Of a DNA stretch of 64,000 bases, positions 8,788-19,331 are shown in pieces (positions within the stretch are counted from its first letter, which is position 1; each line of letters begins with the position of its first letter). The stretch is taken from NCBI RefSeq assembly GCF_004770765.1, contig NZ_RQFK01000026.1:620001-684000 (forward strand), read 5' to 3'. A program made the translations under genes and the position numbers. The notes under the pieces are model-generated. The model worked only from the letters and a program-made list of their open reading frames with translations. It made no database searches and was not told the origin of the DNA. This DNA is from Leptospira noumeaensis (GTDB taxonomy: Bacteria; Spirochaetota; Leptospiria; Leptospirales; Leptospiraceae).

Positions 8788-11244
8788 CTATTTTGTTTTA
8801 GCAGATTCGTTAAAATTTTTAACGAAAGTAACAAAATCTTCAGCAGGTAGAGGTTTGCTATAAAGATAACCTTGGATCATATGGCATCCCAAATCATGCA
8901 ACAAATCCCTTTGAACAGGGTTTTCTACACCTTCTGCAATGACTTCCATACCCAAAGAGTGCGCCATATTGATAATGGCCTTACAAATGGCTCGGTCATC
9001 CTCGTTGATTTCCAAATCAATCACAAACGATCTATCAATTTTTAGAACATCTGCATTGATTTTTTTCAGGTAACTCAGAGAACTATATCCTGTACCAAAA
9101 TCATCAATCGATACCTTGATTCCAAGACCTGCCAAATATTCAAAAGCTTCGATACTTTTTTCTGGATTCTCCATGATGGAACTTTCGGTCAATTCCAACT
9201 CGATTTCCTCAGGATGAATACCAAATTGGGCAATTGTTGCTTGGACACGATGCGACCAATTAGCGCGCGCTAATTGCTTTCCGCTTACGTTGATACTTAC
9301 TGGAAAACTGGGAAAATCCTGGCTCTTCCATTCCTTTTTTAACCGACAGGCTTCTTCTAAAACCCAATCACCAATTCTTTCGATAATACCTGAATCCTCC
9401 GCAACAGGAATGAATTCTACAGGAGGAACCCAACCTCGTTCCGGATGTTTCCAACGAATGAGGGCTTCCGCACCACAAACTAGATTGGTCACAGTCGATA
9501 TTTTTGGTTGGAAAAAAAGTATTAGTTCTTCGTTTTGAATCGCCTTACGTAATGAATTTTCAATGTATAATCTTTTTTCAGAACGAAGGATGAGTTCATT
9601 GGTATAAAATTTAAAATTATTTCTACCGAGTTCTTTGGCTTTGTACATTGCCATATCCGAATTTTTTAACAATTCAGAAGTTGAAACTCCATCGTTGGGA
9701 GAAAGAGCAATCCCCATACTAATGGTGGTAAATAAATCACGACCCATGATATGAAATGGTTGGCTTAGAATATCTAAAATTTTTTGTGCAAATTCGGCTG
9801 CGGCACTTTTATTCAAAACATCTACTTTTAAAATGGCAAACTCATCTCCACCAAACCGAGCAACAGTATCAACCTCGGTCATCACTCGTTTGAGTCTTGC
9901 GGCAACCATTTGCAAAAGAATATCACCTTTGGTATGCCCCAAACTATCATTGATAAACTTAAAGTTATCGATATCAAAAAAGTAAAAAGCAAGTAAGGTC
10001 TCAGTGGACTTATGATTTTTTAGTGCTTGGTTTGCATGATCAATAAATAAAGTTCTATTCGATAATCCTGTTAACGCATCATAGTAAGCTAAATACGTAA
10101 TTCTTTCTTCAGATAATTTTCTTTCAGTAATATCAACACCAAAACTAATAAACCTTTTTTTATTAGTTTCTGCATCATCAATTGGAATGTATTTTCTCAA
10201 TAAATACGTTACTTTATCGTTACTATCTTGGATGAGTTCTTCAAATTGAACAATTTCGTTTTCTTTGGCAGCTACATCTAAATATTTTTTTCGTTTTTCA
10301 TGAAACTCTGCGGGAAGTTCTAATTTTTCTGCAAGTTCGACATCTGTTTTTTTAAATAACCATTTACGAATTTCTTTGTTCGATAAAAAAACTGGGTTTG
10401 TATATTCATATTGATAATTGGAATTTAACACCGCAATGTCAGAGTCCAAGTTGTCCAAAATGAACTCATAAAAAGCCTTTTGGTTTTTTACTTGTTCTTG
10501 GGATCGTTTTCTTTCTGTGATATCACGGAACGTTGCCCAAATCGCCATTTTACCATTCACTGGAAATAACCGAAAAGAAGACTCTGTTGGTATAAACTTT
10601 CCAGATTTAGTTTTTAAGGCGGTACTTTCGATTAGGTTACCTTCAAATTCTTCATCCTCATCTACCTCCACTGGAGGCATAAAAAAAGAAAATTCTTTCC
10701 CCACTATATCTTCAAGTGGATACTCTAATACAACTACTGCTTGTTTGTTGGCGTTGATGATCTGATTCGTTCCAGGATCGATCTGCATTAATATATCTAA
10801 TGACTCTTCAAAAACATTCTGAAGGACGATTACCTTTTCTCTAATTTTATCATAAGCAATCGAACGGTTCATATCTTCAATGAGTCGTTCTGCAAAGTTT
10901 AATATTAAATCCAAAATTCCTACAGAATAGGTTGGTTCGGCAAGGTGTAGAAACGTTGGATGAGCAGATTTTTCTAATTCATCCGGTGTTAATGGTGTTG
11001 TTGAGAGTAATATGTAGGGAGATTCTGGAAATTGTTCAAAAATGAATTTTTGTTTCTCTAGAACTTTAGGATCATTCCAAAATAAGAAGACAGCAGACTC
11101 CTTAATGGTTCCCGGTTTGATATCTAAGATGGAATGAAAGCTATGAACGTTACATGATTCAATGTTTGTTATGTCACGTAGTATGCGATTATAAAATTCA
11201 TGATCAGACTCTTCAATATAGATAGTAATTTGTTTGAGTGACAT
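8788..11244 (-). CDS. PAS-GGDEF-EAL cyclic-di-GMP enzyme
   Basis: 818 residues. Order: an N-terminal receiver-like region (about 1-125) without an obvious phosphorylation pocket, two PAS/PAC domains (about 140-250 and 255-380), a GGDEF domain with intact RFGGDEFAIL, and an EAL domain. The EAL residues appear complete: the EALIRW start, INVSGKQL, ELTES, DDFGTGYSS, and the AEGVEN...QGYLYSKP end. It may therefore make or degrade c-di-GMP, with the balance set by the PAS sensors. No membrane segment is seen. Confidence 0.95.
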   Translation of the reverse strand: MSLKQITIYIEESDHEFYNRILRDITNIESCNVHSFHSILDIKPGTIKESAVFLFWNDPKVLEKQKFIFEQFPESPYILLSTTPLTPDELEKSAHPTFLHLAEPTYSVGILDLILNFAERLIEDMNRSIAYDKIREKVIVLQNVFEESLDILMQIDPGTNQIINANKQAVVVLEYPLEDIVGKEFSFFMPPVEVDEDEEFEGNLIESTALKTKSGKFIPTESSFRLFPVNGKMAIWATFRDITERKRSQEQVKNQKAFYEFILDNLDSDIAVLNSNYQYEYTNPVFLSNKEIRKWLFKKTDVELAEKLELPAEFHEKRKKYLDVAAKENEIVQFEELIQDSNDKVTYLLRKYIPIDDAETNKKRFISFGVDITERKLSEERITYLAYYDALTGLSNRTLFIDHANQALKNHKSTETLLAFYFFDIDNFKFINDSLGHTKGDILLQMVAARLKRVMTEVDTVARFGGDEFAILKVDVLNKSAAAEFAQKILDILSQPFHIMGRDLFTTISMGIALSPNDGVSTSELLKNSDMAMYKAKELGRNNFKFYTNELILRSEKRLYIENSLRKAIQNEELILFFQPKISTVTNLVCGAEALIRWKHPERGWVPPVEFIPVAEDSGIIERIGDWVLEEACRLKKEWKSQDFPSFPVSINVSGKQLARANWSHRVQATIAQFGIHPEEIELELTESSIMENPEKSIEAFEYLAGLGIKVSIDDFGTGYSSLSYLKKINADVLKIDRSFVIDLEINEDDRAICKAIINMAHSLGMEVIAEGVENPVQRDLLHDLGCHMIQGYLYSKPLPAEDFVTFVKNFNESAKTK

Positions 11245-11429
11245 GACCTTGGCATAGTAGACGAAAAAACGTTTTCCTTACAATTGATTTTTTTGAAACC
11301 ATGCTCGCGGATGAATACAAACCATCTTGTATCAGTGTAAAAAAATTTTGAAGACCAAAGTTCGGACATTCCCAAGGGATCTGTCCTGTTTTTGTCAGTT
11401 TTTTAAAAAATTTAGATTCTAAGTAAAAT

Positions 11430-11448
11430 GAATTTGATTCTCATTACT
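11430..11448. promoter_or_regulatory. Fur-family-like box upstream of the heme operon
   Basis: Read on the minus strand these 19 bases match the classical Fur consensus at 13 of 19 positions, with the core AATGAGAATCA intact. It lies 36-54 bases before the first gene of a predicted heme-uptake operon, where an iron-responsive operator is expected. Leptospira has Fur/PerR-type regulators whose exact sites are less well defined, so this is a candidate only. Confidence 0.5.
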
Positions 11449-11483
11449 AGTACTCAAGTTTGGATAAAAAAGACCGAGGTTCT

Positions 11484-12050
11484 ATGAAATCCCTTCAAAA
11501 TAAGACAAAATTAATCATTCTATTAGGTTTGGTAGCTGGACTTACCCTTCAGTGTGAGAAAAAGGACGATGACAAAGACACAACTCTCTTGATTGGTCTT
11601 GCAGCATTGACAACTTCTTCCGGTGACTGTTCTGTTTCTGCCTCTGGAAAGGCAACAATCAATACTTGGACAACTGACATCACGGGGACTACCGGTGCCA
11701 CTCTTTCTAAATTAGGTTCAGTTCCAATCGTCGGTCATACTACAGCTGCTATGAAACTAACTTCTGATGCTTCTACGACTCTGACTGTTAACGGTAGCGC
11801 GTTCATTATCGTTTATAAAGCGACAGCTTGTCCTTTGACCACTGACAATATTGCTGCAACGCCTGCGAATTTTTCCATTACGGGTGCCACTGATTCCAAT
11901 AGCGAATTTCCAAGTTCCTATAAAATCACAAACCAAACAGCTACTTTAACTTTTAATGGAACTTCCGGTGCAGGTGGATATTACGTATTTATCTACGCAA
12001 TTCCAAGAAACGGTCAATCCGCAGCGGTTACTTACACATTTACCCCATAA
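11484..12050 (+). CDS. Lipoprotein, first gene of the heme-uptake operon
   Basis: 188 residues from the ATG at 11484, which has GAGG five bases upstream; a TTG at 11460 is less likely. The signal ends in lipobox LQC and is followed by an acidic linker (EKKDDDKD). The mature domain is Ser/Thr/Gly-rich and beta-rich, with two Cys that could form a disulphide. I do not recognise the family. It is two bases upstream of the HmuY-like gene, which suggests a surface role in heme binding or receptor loading; that is inference from position. Confidence 0.75.
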   Translation: MKSLQNKTKLIILLGLVAGLTLQCEKKDDDKDTTLLIGLAALTTSSGDCSVSASGKATINTWTTDITGTTGATLSKLGSVPIVGHTTAAMKLTSDASTTLTVNGSAFIIVYKATACPLTTDNIAATPANFSITGATDSNSEFPSSYKITNQTATLTFNGTSGAGGYYVFIYAIPRNGQSAAVTYTFTP

Positions 12051-12052
12051 TC

Positions 12053-12715
12053 GTGATTCGTTTTCTTAGCATTGGGTTTTTTGTATTACTAACATCCTTT
12101 TGTGCAAGGCAGGAATCTGCCTTGTCCGACGAAGATTTGTTTGTAAATCAATTGATCACCAACCTGGTCAATGCAGGGAATCCCAATGCTTTGGATAAAA
12201 TTGTATTTTCCAAGTCCAATGGAGATGGAAGTTATACAACTAGGTTCAATGCGACCAATTTAGATTTTTATATTTACTTTCAGTTCGAAGGAAACAAACA
12301 AATTCCTTTTTCAGAAAAAGACTCCCTTACCTGGGACATTGCATTTAACAGATACAAGGTGGCCACAAATTCCGGTGAAACCAACCGTTTTGGTCTGGGT
12401 GGTGCTTGTACAAGTAATACAACTGATTTCGGTACTGCTAGTTCCACTTCTGCCGCAAGCCAAGGATGTTCCAGTTTTACGGTTGATGTTGCCACTACCA
12501 CACAAGGGATTGGTGGAGCTGGAGCCACTTATATTGGAAATGCAATCGTCACCGAATGGTATTATTACACGATTGGGAATTTAACCCCTAAACCTGATAT
12601 CTTTCTCATTCGAGGAGGAACTGGTCTTTCTACTTACGCCGTTCATATTGAAAATTATTATAGTGATGCGGGAACTTCTGGTTATCCGACCATCCGATGG
12701 AAAAAACTTCCCTAA
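12053..12715 (+). CDS. HmuY-like heme-binding lipoprotein
   Basis: 220 residues, GTG start. The signal ends in lipobox TSFC. The mature protein shows the HmuY-family layout: a [18 protein letters not shown] strand, a GLGGA turn, a WYYY segment, a strand with FLIRGG, and the late HIENYYSD...PTIRWKKL end. Members bind heme at the cell surface and deliver it to a TonB-dependent receptor. The classical paired His ligands are not evident, so the mode of heme binding may differ. It overlaps the receptor gene by one base (TAATG). Confidence 0.85.
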   Translation: MIRFLSIGFFVLLTSFCARQESALSDEDLFVNQLITNLVNAGNPNALDKIVFSKSNGDGSYTTRFNATNLDFYIYFQFEGNKQIPFSEKDSLTWDIAFNRYKVATNSGETNRFGLGGACTSNTTDFGTASSTSAASQGCSSFTVDVATTTQGIGGAGATYIGNAIVTEWYYYTIGNLTPKPDIFLIRGGTGLSTYAVHIENYYSDAGTSGYPTIRWKKLP

Positions 12716-14892
12716 TGCATTCTTTCATCCAATTTTTGTTTCCCATCCTTTGCCTCTTTGTACTTTTTATTGGTGAAGTACATTCCCAAACACGTCCGAA
12801 AGATACGGGAAAAAATAGCAAAACAACTGACCAAACACAAAATACCACCGTAGTTCCGAAAGAACCGGAACCGACAAAGGAAACTCCTCAATCCACAGGA
12901 ACCACTACCGCACCTGTTTCAGAAACAGGAAATGGGGATCCAACAACTCCACAAGAGGAAGTTGATCGATTCAAAGATTTAGACAATAAAAATGGAATTG
13001 TTGTTACAGGATCTCGTGGGGAACGCCGTTTAAAAGATTCGGCTGTAGCTACAGAAGTCATTTCTCGCAAACGAATCGAACAAACAGGAGCACGTAACTT
13101 AGGTGAGGTGCTAGAAACTCAAACGGGAATCAATGTAACTCCTTTTTTTGGTGGTTCACAGGTCCAAATGTTGGGCCTTGATTCTAAGTATGTATTGTTT
13201 CTTGTAGATGGACAACGAATTGCAGGCCGATTGAACAATACAATTGACCTCACTCGATTCAAAGTTCAAAATATCGAACGAGTTGAAATTGTAAAAGGAA
13301 GTTCTTCTTCTTTATATGGTGCCGATGCCATTGGTGGAGTGATCAATATCATCACCAAACAAGCTGAAAAACCAGAACATTACCAATTCCGAACTACTTA
13401 CGGAAACGGAAGACAAACCAATTTTGGTTCCCAAGGTGAAAAGAATATGATCGCCGATGTTGGGTTTAGAAATGAATATGTTGCTTCCAATTTTTTTGGA
13501 GGATTCAACCAATCAGCGGCTTACGACTTAGATCCAAAAACTCCATCCACTACAGGAAATGCATTCCAAGATGCCAACGTTGGTGGAAACATGATCTTCA
13601 ATCCCGACGGCCAATTAAAAGTAAAAACTGGAATTAATTATTTAAACAGAAACCAAGCAGGGATTGATTCTAGATCCAATGGTGGTGTTTTTGACCGAAC
13701 CAATCTAACAAACGACTTTCTTGGGTTAGGTGCACTTGAGTATACTTATGGAAAACGAAATATGGTTTCTTTTCGAGGAAATTTTTCTCGTTGGGAAAAC
13801 CACTATAAGTTGGATCAAAGAAATTCGAATGAACTCGATGTAACAGAAATTACCAATGAGTTTTCTTCCCAAGGTGTCGCTCAAATTGATCACGAAATCA
13901 ATAATGATCATATGGTCACCGCTGGGGTGGAATCCTATTCGGAAGAATTACAATCCGACAGGCTCCAAAGAAGAAATGCTTACCGAACAAGACGAGCTGC
14001 TTTTATCCAAGATGAATGGGTGATTTGGCGGCAAGGTTTTGTTTGGCGACTCGTTCCTGGGGTTCGACATGATGTGGATTCCCAATTCGGTGGACAAACC
14101 ACTCCAAAAATTGCAACCAAAGTAGATATCACTAGTAATTTAGTGTTTCGTGCCAGTTACGGAAAAGGATTTCGTCCTCCTTCCTTTAGAGAATTATATT
14201 TACGCTTTGAAAACCCAGGTGTTGGGTATGTGGTAGATGGAAATGACAAACTTAGGCCCGAAAAATCGACCACCGTCAATGCAGACATCGAATACACTCC
14301 TTATAAATTTTGGACACTATCCTTAAGCGTATTTCGTAACGATATCACCGATCTCATCCAATATAGTTTTGGAACAAGAACCAGTGAATTTGCCAACTTC
14401 CAATTAAAGAACATACAGCGTGCCTATACAAGAGGTGTGGAAGCTGGTTCCCGTGTACGTTTTCTAAAGTATTTTGCTTTGGAATTAGGATACAACCAAA
14501 CCGATACAAGAGACCTAACAACCGATAGACCCTTGGAAGGAAGAGCCTTACACCAAGGAACAATGAACTTTTTTGTAAATGCTCCTGGCGGTTGGGAATT
14601 TGCTCTTCGTGCCAAACGTTTAGACAAACGGCCGTTTTATAGTACAACCAACGAATTTACTGCGGGAACCAGCACAGCTCTCATCGACCAACAAACCAAA
14701 AGTGTGGAAGAAAACAATAAGGTAGTGTACGGAAAACCATTTACCTTACTGAACGTACGGATGGAAAAAAAATTCTTCGACGGTAGGATGTCTTTGTTTT
14801 TAGGAGTGGACAACGTCCTAGACCAATACGAGCTTACATACAATCCCATTCGTCCCAGGTTTTACTATGGTGGACTCCAAGCCACTTTTTGA
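12715..14892 (+). CDS. TonB-dependent outer-membrane receptor, probably for heme
   Basis: 725 residues from the ATG at 12715, which overlaps the preceding stop. A signal peptide ends near VHSQ; a Pro/Thr-rich linker follows. The plug domain starts around residue 100 ([23 protein letters not shown], a TonB box-like region) and the barrel ends in the expected aromatic C-terminal strand. [18 protein letters not shown] segment resembles the FRAP/NPNL-type region of heme receptors. It should move heme, or another iron compound, across the outer membrane using TonB energy. Confidence 0.93.
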   Translation: MHSFIQFLFPILCLFVLFIGEVHSQTRPKDTGKNSKTTDQTQNTTVVPKEPEPTKETPQSTGTTTAPVSETGNGDPTTPQEEVDRFKDLDNKNGIVVTGSRGERRLKDSAVATEVISRKRIEQTGARNLGEVLETQTGINVTPFFGGSQVQMLGLDSKYVLFLVDGQRIAGRLNNTIDLTRFKVQNIERVEIVKGSSSSLYGADAIGGVINIITKQAEKPEHYQFRTTYGNGRQTNFGSQGEKNMIADVGFRNEYVASNFFGGFNQSAAYDLDPKTPSTTGNAFQDANVGGNMIFNPDGQLKVKTGINYLNRNQAGIDSRSNGGVFDRTNLTNDFLGLGALEYTYGKRNMVSFRGNFSRWENHYKLDQRNSNELDVTEITNEFSSQGVAQIDHEINNDHMVTAGVESYSEELQSDRLQRRNAYRTRRAAFIQDEWVIWRQGFVWRLVPGVRHDVDSQFGGQTTPKIATKVDITSNLVFRASYGKGFRPPSFRELYLRFENPGVGYVVDGNDKLRPEKSTTVNADIEYTPYKFWTLSLSVFRNDITDLIQYSFGTRTSEFANFQLKNIQRAYTRGVEAGSRVRFLKYFALELGYNQTDTRDLTTDRPLEGRALHQGTMNFFVNAPGGWEFALRAKRLDKRPFYSTTNEFTAGTSTALIDQQTKSVEENNKVVYGKPFTLLNVRMEKKFFDGRMSLFLGVDNVLDQYELTYNPIRPRFYYGGLQATF

Positions 14893-15511
14893 ACTTAGTT
14901 CTCATAAAACAACATTCATTGGTCTTGTTCTATACTTGGTTTCCGGTGTCGTTTTGTACGCCGATGAATCCAAGTTAAATGCAAAACAATCCAAAGTTTT
15001 AAAGGAATCTTTTTCCTATTTAGAATCTCTCGAACCCAAACGAATTAAAATCGACAAACCCACATACACCAAACTCACCCAATTTGAATCTATATTTAAG
15101 TTTGGATTTTCTGGTAAAAAACTATCGCGTTGGATCCAATCGCGAATCAAAAAATATTCTTACGGCTCCACAGGGGAATACATAGCGATGTATCATGACG
15201 GTGACGTTTTACTTGGTCGCCCATTTTTTAATTTGAGTCGTTTGGATCGAGTACTTGTTTTATTACATGAAGCAAGGCATGCAGATGGAAAAGATTATGG
15301 CCATGTGGTTTGCCCTGAAAATTTCCAATTTTTAAATCCCCGTGATTGGAAAATCCATCCCGCAGGAAAAAAGGGGTGTGATTCGGTTGTCGATGGTGGT
15401 TACGGGATCACTGCTGCATTTTTATTTGAATTAGGTGCGTATGGTTATCTCAACCCAACGGAAGCTGCACACAGATACAATTCAGAAATTTCGCGGGTCA
15501 TCCGCGACTAA
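14867..15511 (+). CDS. Putative zincin-like protein (HEARH) at the end of the heme operon
   Basis: 214 residues. The ATG lies 26 bases inside the end of the receptor gene, so it is probably translationally coupled. A hydrophobic N-terminal segment (about residues 15-32) can serve as a signal or anchor. The key motif is [10 protein letters not shown], an HExxH with His134, Glu135 and His138, followed by YGHVVCP and a second Cys in KKGCD that may form a disulphide; a later FELGAYG could supply the third metal ligand. I do not recognise a characterised family. Position suggests a function in heme acquisition, such as releasing heme from host or environmental protein, but this is inference. Confidence 0.75.
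   Translation: MVDSKPLFELSSHKTTFIGLVLYLVSGVVLYADESKLNAKQSKVLKESFSYLESLEPKRIKIDKPTYTKLTQFESIFKFGFSGKKLSRWIQSRIKKYSYGSTGEYIAMYHDGDVLLGRPFFNLSRLDRVLVLLHEARHADGKDYGHVVCPENFQFLNPRDWKIHPAGKKGCDSVVDGGYGITAAFLFELGAYGYLNPTEAAHRYNSEISRVIRD
15491..15507. terminator. Short hairpin at the end of the heme operon
   Basis: TCGCGG (15491-15496) and CCGCGA (15502-15507) form a perfect 6-bp stem with a five-base loop, overlapping the last codons before the stop. A T run follows only about 16 bases later, so terminator function is uncertain. The convergent DUF3015 gene ends at 15508. Confidence 0.35.
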
Positions 15512-16032
15512 TACAAACAGGCTTTTTTTAAAGTTGGATCTTCTGCAATTTTTGATTTGAGTCTAGATAAAATTAATTTGGATCTTGGAACAAAATCATC
15601 TTCTGTCGTTTGAAAAATATAGGAGTGTTGTTCTTTCATTAACTTTCCTAATTCCTGGTCATGAGTCGGGCAACCTAATAGAGACGCTATCGTTCGAATT
15701 CTTTCTCCTGTTCCCCTTGTTGTTTCCACTTGTAGAGGGTCTTCATTATAACTGATAAAAACTTCCTGAACACGATCTGCTCGGACAATCCCATCCGTGG
15801 TACAATTTGATGTTCCTGAAGTGATTCCAAAAGTTTGTGAAGATAAACTAGTATTGGTTGTAGCAGCAAGAACCTGACCAATATCATTTTTCCAAACAGG
15901 AACCATAGATCCGAGTCCACATCCAGCCATCCCATATGGTTCTGCTGAAATTTGATTAGGAATTGTAAGTAAAAAAGCACTAACAAGTATTAGCTGAATC
16001 TTAAAAAAAAAGAACATAGCAGGTTTGAACAT
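15508..16032 (-). CDS. DUF3015-family exported protein
   Basis: 174 residues from the ATG at 16032, preceded by GAGG; the longer frame from 16101 would put 23 extra residues before the signal. A signal peptide ends near QISA-EP. The mature start YGMAGCGLGS and the later SQTFGITSGTSNC are hallmarks of DUF3015. Four Cys could form two disulphides. The family is widespread in Gram-negative bacteria with no defined function. It converges with the heme operon and may share a transcript with the small gene at 16046. Confidence 0.88.
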   Translation of the reverse strand: MFKPAMFFFFKIQLILVSAFLLTIPNQISAEPYGMAGCGLGSMVPVWKNDIGQVLAATTNTSLSSQTFGITSGTSNCTTDGIVRADRVQEVFISYNEDPLQVETTRGTGERIRTIASLLGCPTHDQELGKLMKEQHSYIFQTTEDDFVPRSKLILSRLKSKIAEDPTLKKACLY

Positions 16033-16045
16033 AAAACCTCGTGAA

Positions 16046-16267
16046 TTAGATAGAAAATAAAGTATCGGAATTACGATCGATTTGTGGAAGTCTGTGGCCA
16101 TGTGCCAAAATTTCGCCCGACATGGAGAGAACGGCCCATGATTTTTCTTCTTTGGTTTTCGTTTGCAGAGAGTGGATCATCGAGTTTGTGAATGATTCCA
16201 ATTTTTGGTGAAGGACTGTATTGGAAAGTGGAAACGGTTTCTTTTCTTGTGCTTCAGTTGGTCTCAT
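16046..16267 (-). CDS. Small hypothetical protein
   Basis: 73 residues with no signal or membrane segment. The second half (KSWAVLSMSGEILAHGHRLPQ) has the composition of a real folded strand pair rather than random translation. It sits 13 bases upstream of the DUF3015 gene on the same strand. There is no strong ribosome site next to its ATG. I do not recognise a family, and a spurious frame remains possible. Confidence 0.5.
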   Translation of the reverse strand: MRPTEAQEKKPFPLSNTVLHQKLESFTNSMIHSLQTKTKEEKSWAVLSMSGEILAHGHRLPQIDRNSDTLFSI

Positions 16268-16455
16268 GCAATTTGTTTTCCCCGTTGTCCTTAAGATCGG
16301 CGAGGGGGCCGGAATGACTAAAGTTTAAAAACTCCAAAAAATGAGTCAACAAGAGACATAATTCCGGGGAGGAAAAATAGAAACTCCAAGTTCTCCTTTT
16401 CCCGAACCATCGGAATGCCAAACTTGACCAAAAACCACCCGTTACGAGGACGACT

Positions 16456-17379
16456 TTGCTTACCCCTCAGATCAATCTGTTTAAAAAATCCAATCCCATC
16501 TTAGCCCAAGTTTTGGCCAACACCCGTTTGACTCCCGAACCAGGAAAAGGCAAACGTCCCGCAAAGGAAGGGGATTCTGCAGTACACCGGATCACAATTG
16601 CCGTAGACCACAATACTTACCCTTACATGATCGGGCAAAGTGCGGGAATCATTCCTCCAGGTGTAGACCCAGAAAAACAAGCCAAAGGATCAGCTGATCC
16701 GTCGTATACCATCCGTTTGTATTCCATCGCCTCACCCTCGTTTAGTTTTGGTCAGACCAAGGATAATATTGAATTTGTAGTCAAAAGAGACAATGTGTAC
16801 GACGAAAATGGAAACCTAGTTCACAAAGGTGTTTGTTCCAATTACCTTTGTGATTTGAAACCAGGTGATACGGTTACCATGACAGGGCCCGCTGGAAAAA
16901 AATTCCTTTTACCCCAAGTGGATTACTCAGGAGATATTTTCTTTTTTGCAACAGGAACAGGGATCAGTCCCTTTTTTGGAATGGTGGAAGAATTACTCGT
17001 CCAAAAACTAATTTCCTTCCAAGGAAATGTTTGGTTGGTTTACGGCGCACCATATTCAGATGAAATTGTCCTTCGTGATTATTTCGAAGATATGGCAAAA
17101 AACCATCCCAACTTTCACTTTATAACGGCCATTAGTCGAGAAGAAAAAAACTCTTTTGATGGCGGAAAGATGTACATCACACACCGTGCAAAAGAAAATG
17201 CAGAATCCATTAAAAATGCTGTCAATGGAAACGGTAAGTTTTATATTTGTGGCGGCCCGAAGGGAATGGAAAAAGGAGTCATTCAAGAAATCATGTCTGC
17301 TTGCGGAACTGATCTTTCGTATGATGAATTCAAAAAACACCTAGAGGAAAAAGAACAACTTTTTGTAGAGACGTACTAA
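16456..17379 (+). CDS. Plastid-type ferredoxin-NADP reductase
   Basis: 307 residues. The TTG start has GAGGA seven bases upstream. It transfers electrons between NADPH and ferredoxin or flavodoxin. Visible: the FAD-binding RLYSIASPS motif, a C-x-x-Y-L-C region ([13 protein letters not shown]) typical of plastid-type enzymes, [10 protein letters not shown], the NADP-binding [10 protein letters not shown], and [11 protein letters not shown]. The C-terminus ends in VETY with the terminal Tyr that stacks on FAD in this class. Leptospira is known to have such an enzyme, unlike most bacteria. A PC4-like gene follows directly. Confidence 0.93.
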   Translation: MLTPQINLFKKSNPILAQVLANTRLTPEPGKGKRPAKEGDSAVHRITIAVDHNTYPYMIGQSAGIIPPGVDPEKQAKGSADPSYTIRLYSIASPSFSFGQTKDNIEFVVKRDNVYDENGNLVHKGVCSNYLCDLKPGDTVTMTGPAGKKFLLPQVDYSGDIFFFATGTGISPFFGMVEELLVQKLISFQGNVWLVYGAPYSDEIVLRDYFEDMAKNHPNFHFITAISREEKNSFDGGKMYITHRAKENAESIKNAVNGNGKFYICGGPKGMEKGVIQEIMSACGTDLSYDEFKKHLEEKEQLFVETY

Positions 17380-17380
17380 A

Positions 17381-17602
17381 ATGGCAAAAACAGGAATCAT
17401 TCGAGACATTGACAAAGGTAGAGGAGAGGTAATCCGCGTGGAAATCTCCGAATACAAAGGCCAAACTTTTTTTAATATTCGCGTTTGGTATACCGATCCG
17501 AATGGGGAATTAAAACCTACTCAAAAAGGAATCGCCATTGCGCCCGCACTCGTTGGTGACTTAAAAGAAGCCATCGAAGAAGCAGAACGTTGGTTGGCTT
17601 AA
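17381..17602 (+). CDS. PC4/YdbC-like single-strand DNA-binding protein
   Basis: 73 residues matching the transcriptional coactivator p15 (PC4) fold: four strands ([23 protein letters not shown], then [17 protein letters not shown]) and a C-terminal helix. Bacterial members bind single-stranded nucleic acid. It begins one base after the reductase stop. The link to the reductase is positional only. The convergent VWA-STAS gene ends at 17604. Confidence 0.85.
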   Translation: MAKTGIIRDIDKGRGEVIRVEISEYKGQTFFNIRVWYTDPNGELKPTQKGIAIAPALVGDLKEAIEEAERWLA

Positions 17603-17603
17603 A

Positions 17604-19253
17604 CTAACTAGGTTTTTTATCTCCTTCGTTTGCATAAATAATCCTCTGCAAAATATCTTTGGCAGAGGAAACATTTTCTGCTACACGGATGTGGTTGTAC
17701 AACCGAGTGATTTCAAAAATCTTTTTTACGGAATCATGAATGTTGGCAACCACAAGTTCACCACCCCGTCTTCGTAACCAACCTACAATCTGAATCACCA
17801 TTCCAATCGCTGAAGAATCAATATGTGAAGTGTTGGCAAAATCAAAAACAATATATCTGAATCCTTCTGAAAGTTTCTGTTCTATTAAAAGTTTAATTTC
17901 CGGACATTTATACAAATCAATATCCCCATTCGTGCGGTATTCAAATATTTCATCATGAAGTTTTAGATCTTTTAAATCCAACTTTTCAGGGCCTTTCATC
18001 AAAATTTGTGAATTCATAAATAGATGTTTAGAAAGATCATCGGACTTAGTGGTAATTTTAGATTCCAGTAATTGCAAACGACCAAGTACAGATCCCAGGG
18101 CATTGGGAGCAAAATGTAAATTTTCTTTTATATCATGGATCAGTCCAAATAACAAAGCTTTGGCGTCTTCACTATGGCCTTGTTTGATTAAATCCGAAAT
18201 TTCTCTAATCCCACTGGTTGCATTTGTAATCAAAATTTCAACGAGAACATCTGGATCTTGTTTGCCACGATTTTTGCCTTTAGGAAACGCAAAAAAATCT
18301 TTTACGGATTCCAAAGCATTTTGTTGTAATAAATTATAATAAGATACATTCACTTCACAAAAAGGCAATTCTGATTGGTTCAATCGATCATCTATTTCCA
18401 AACGCAATACTAAATTACGAATGTCGTCGGCTCTGAGGTCACCTAACTGCAAATTGATTTTTTGCCTCGAAACTGTTTTGGAATCACCTAAAAATTCATC
18501 AAATTCCTCTGCAATTTGGTGGGATGTTTCTGATAAAACCTGTTTCAATCGAACACCGGGAGCAAATTGTAACTCCACATCGATTGCCTGTGCATACAAA
18601 GCACCGATGTCTCCAAATTCATCAAAGAAAATGTCGGATGCTTTTTCAGGATTGTCGATATAATGAAAATTTCCGCCGCCGGCTTTTGCAATCTCCACCA
18701 ACATTTCTTCATTAAAATCGTTTCCCACTCCAATCGTTGTCGTAGAAATTCCTAAGGCCAAATGGTCTGCCGCTATCTTTACGAGTGCTTCTTTTTCTTT
18801 AATTCCTGAAGTAGGATTTCCATCGGTAAGTAATAAAACTCGTTTGTATGCATTGGGAATTTTAGATTGGTTAAGATTTTTTAAAGCAGAAAGCCATCCC
18901 CCGCTTAAATTTGTAGAAGTAGCAACTTGGATATTACGAATTTTATCAGTCACAGAGATTTTTTCTGTTAGGTGAGTGACAGGTAGAACAATTTGTACAT
19001 CTGCAGAATAAGCCACAATCGAAACGGCATCATTTCTTGTGAGCCAATTCACAAGGGCACATGAAGCATCAATCACTGCTTCCATTTTTTCACCCTTCAT
19101 TGACCAACTTTTATCGATGGTTAGACCAATGACCAAAGGTTTACGATCATCGGTATTTGGGTTGGCAGGAGTTCTAAACCTTAACAAAAGATGAGTTTCT
19201 TGAATCTCATTTTCTTGGATGATTGGGTATTCCAATTTTGCGTCTACGAACAT
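17604..19253 (-). CDS. VWA domain fused to a STAS domain
   Basis: 549 residues from the ATG at 19253; AGGG precedes it, and a TTG five codons earlier lacks a ribosome site. The N-terminal half is a von Willebrand A domain with the MIDAS pattern DKSWS and DGNPTSG, probably binding a divalent metal. A beta-rich middle region follows. The last 110 residues form a STAS domain like anti-anti-sigma factors: DLYKCPEIKLLIEQ, and HIDSSAIGMVIQIVGWLRRRGG with the phosphorylatable Ser in DSSAIG. No signal or membrane segment, so it is likely cytoplasmic. The fusion suggests a partner-switching regulator that senses or builds a protein complex. Confidence 0.87.
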   Translation of the reverse strand: MFVDAKLEYPIIQENEIQETHLLLRFRTPANPNTDDRKPLVIGLTIDKSWSMKGEKMEAVIDASCALVNWLTRNDAVSIVAYSADVQIVLPVTHLTEKISVTDKIRNIQVATSTNLSGGWLSALKNLNQSKIPNAYKRVLLLTDGNPTSGIKEKEALVKIAADHLALGISTTTIGVGNDFNEEMLVEIAKAGGGNFHYIDNPEKASDIFFDEFGDIGALYAQAIDVELQFAPGVRLKQVLSETSHQIAEEFDEFLGDSKTVSRQKINLQLGDLRADDIRNLVLRLEIDDRLNQSELPFCEVNVSYYNLLQQNALESVKDFFAFPKGKNRGKQDPDVLVEILITNATSGIREISDLIKQGHSEDAKALLFGLIHDIKENLHFAPNALGSVLGRLQLLESKITTKSDDLSKHLFMNSQILMKGPEKLDLKDLKLHDEIFEYRTNGDIDLYKCPEIKLLIEQKLSEGFRYIVFDFANTSHIDSSAIGMVIQIVGWLRRRGGELVVANIHDSVKKIFEITRLYNHIRVAENVSSAKDILQRIIYANEGDKKPS

Positions 19254-19331
19254 GACCCTAAAAAGCAAATTCTGAATAAATGTTTTCGCAAGAACAATTT
19301 ACTGTAATCTGACATAGAAGGAAACATCACA

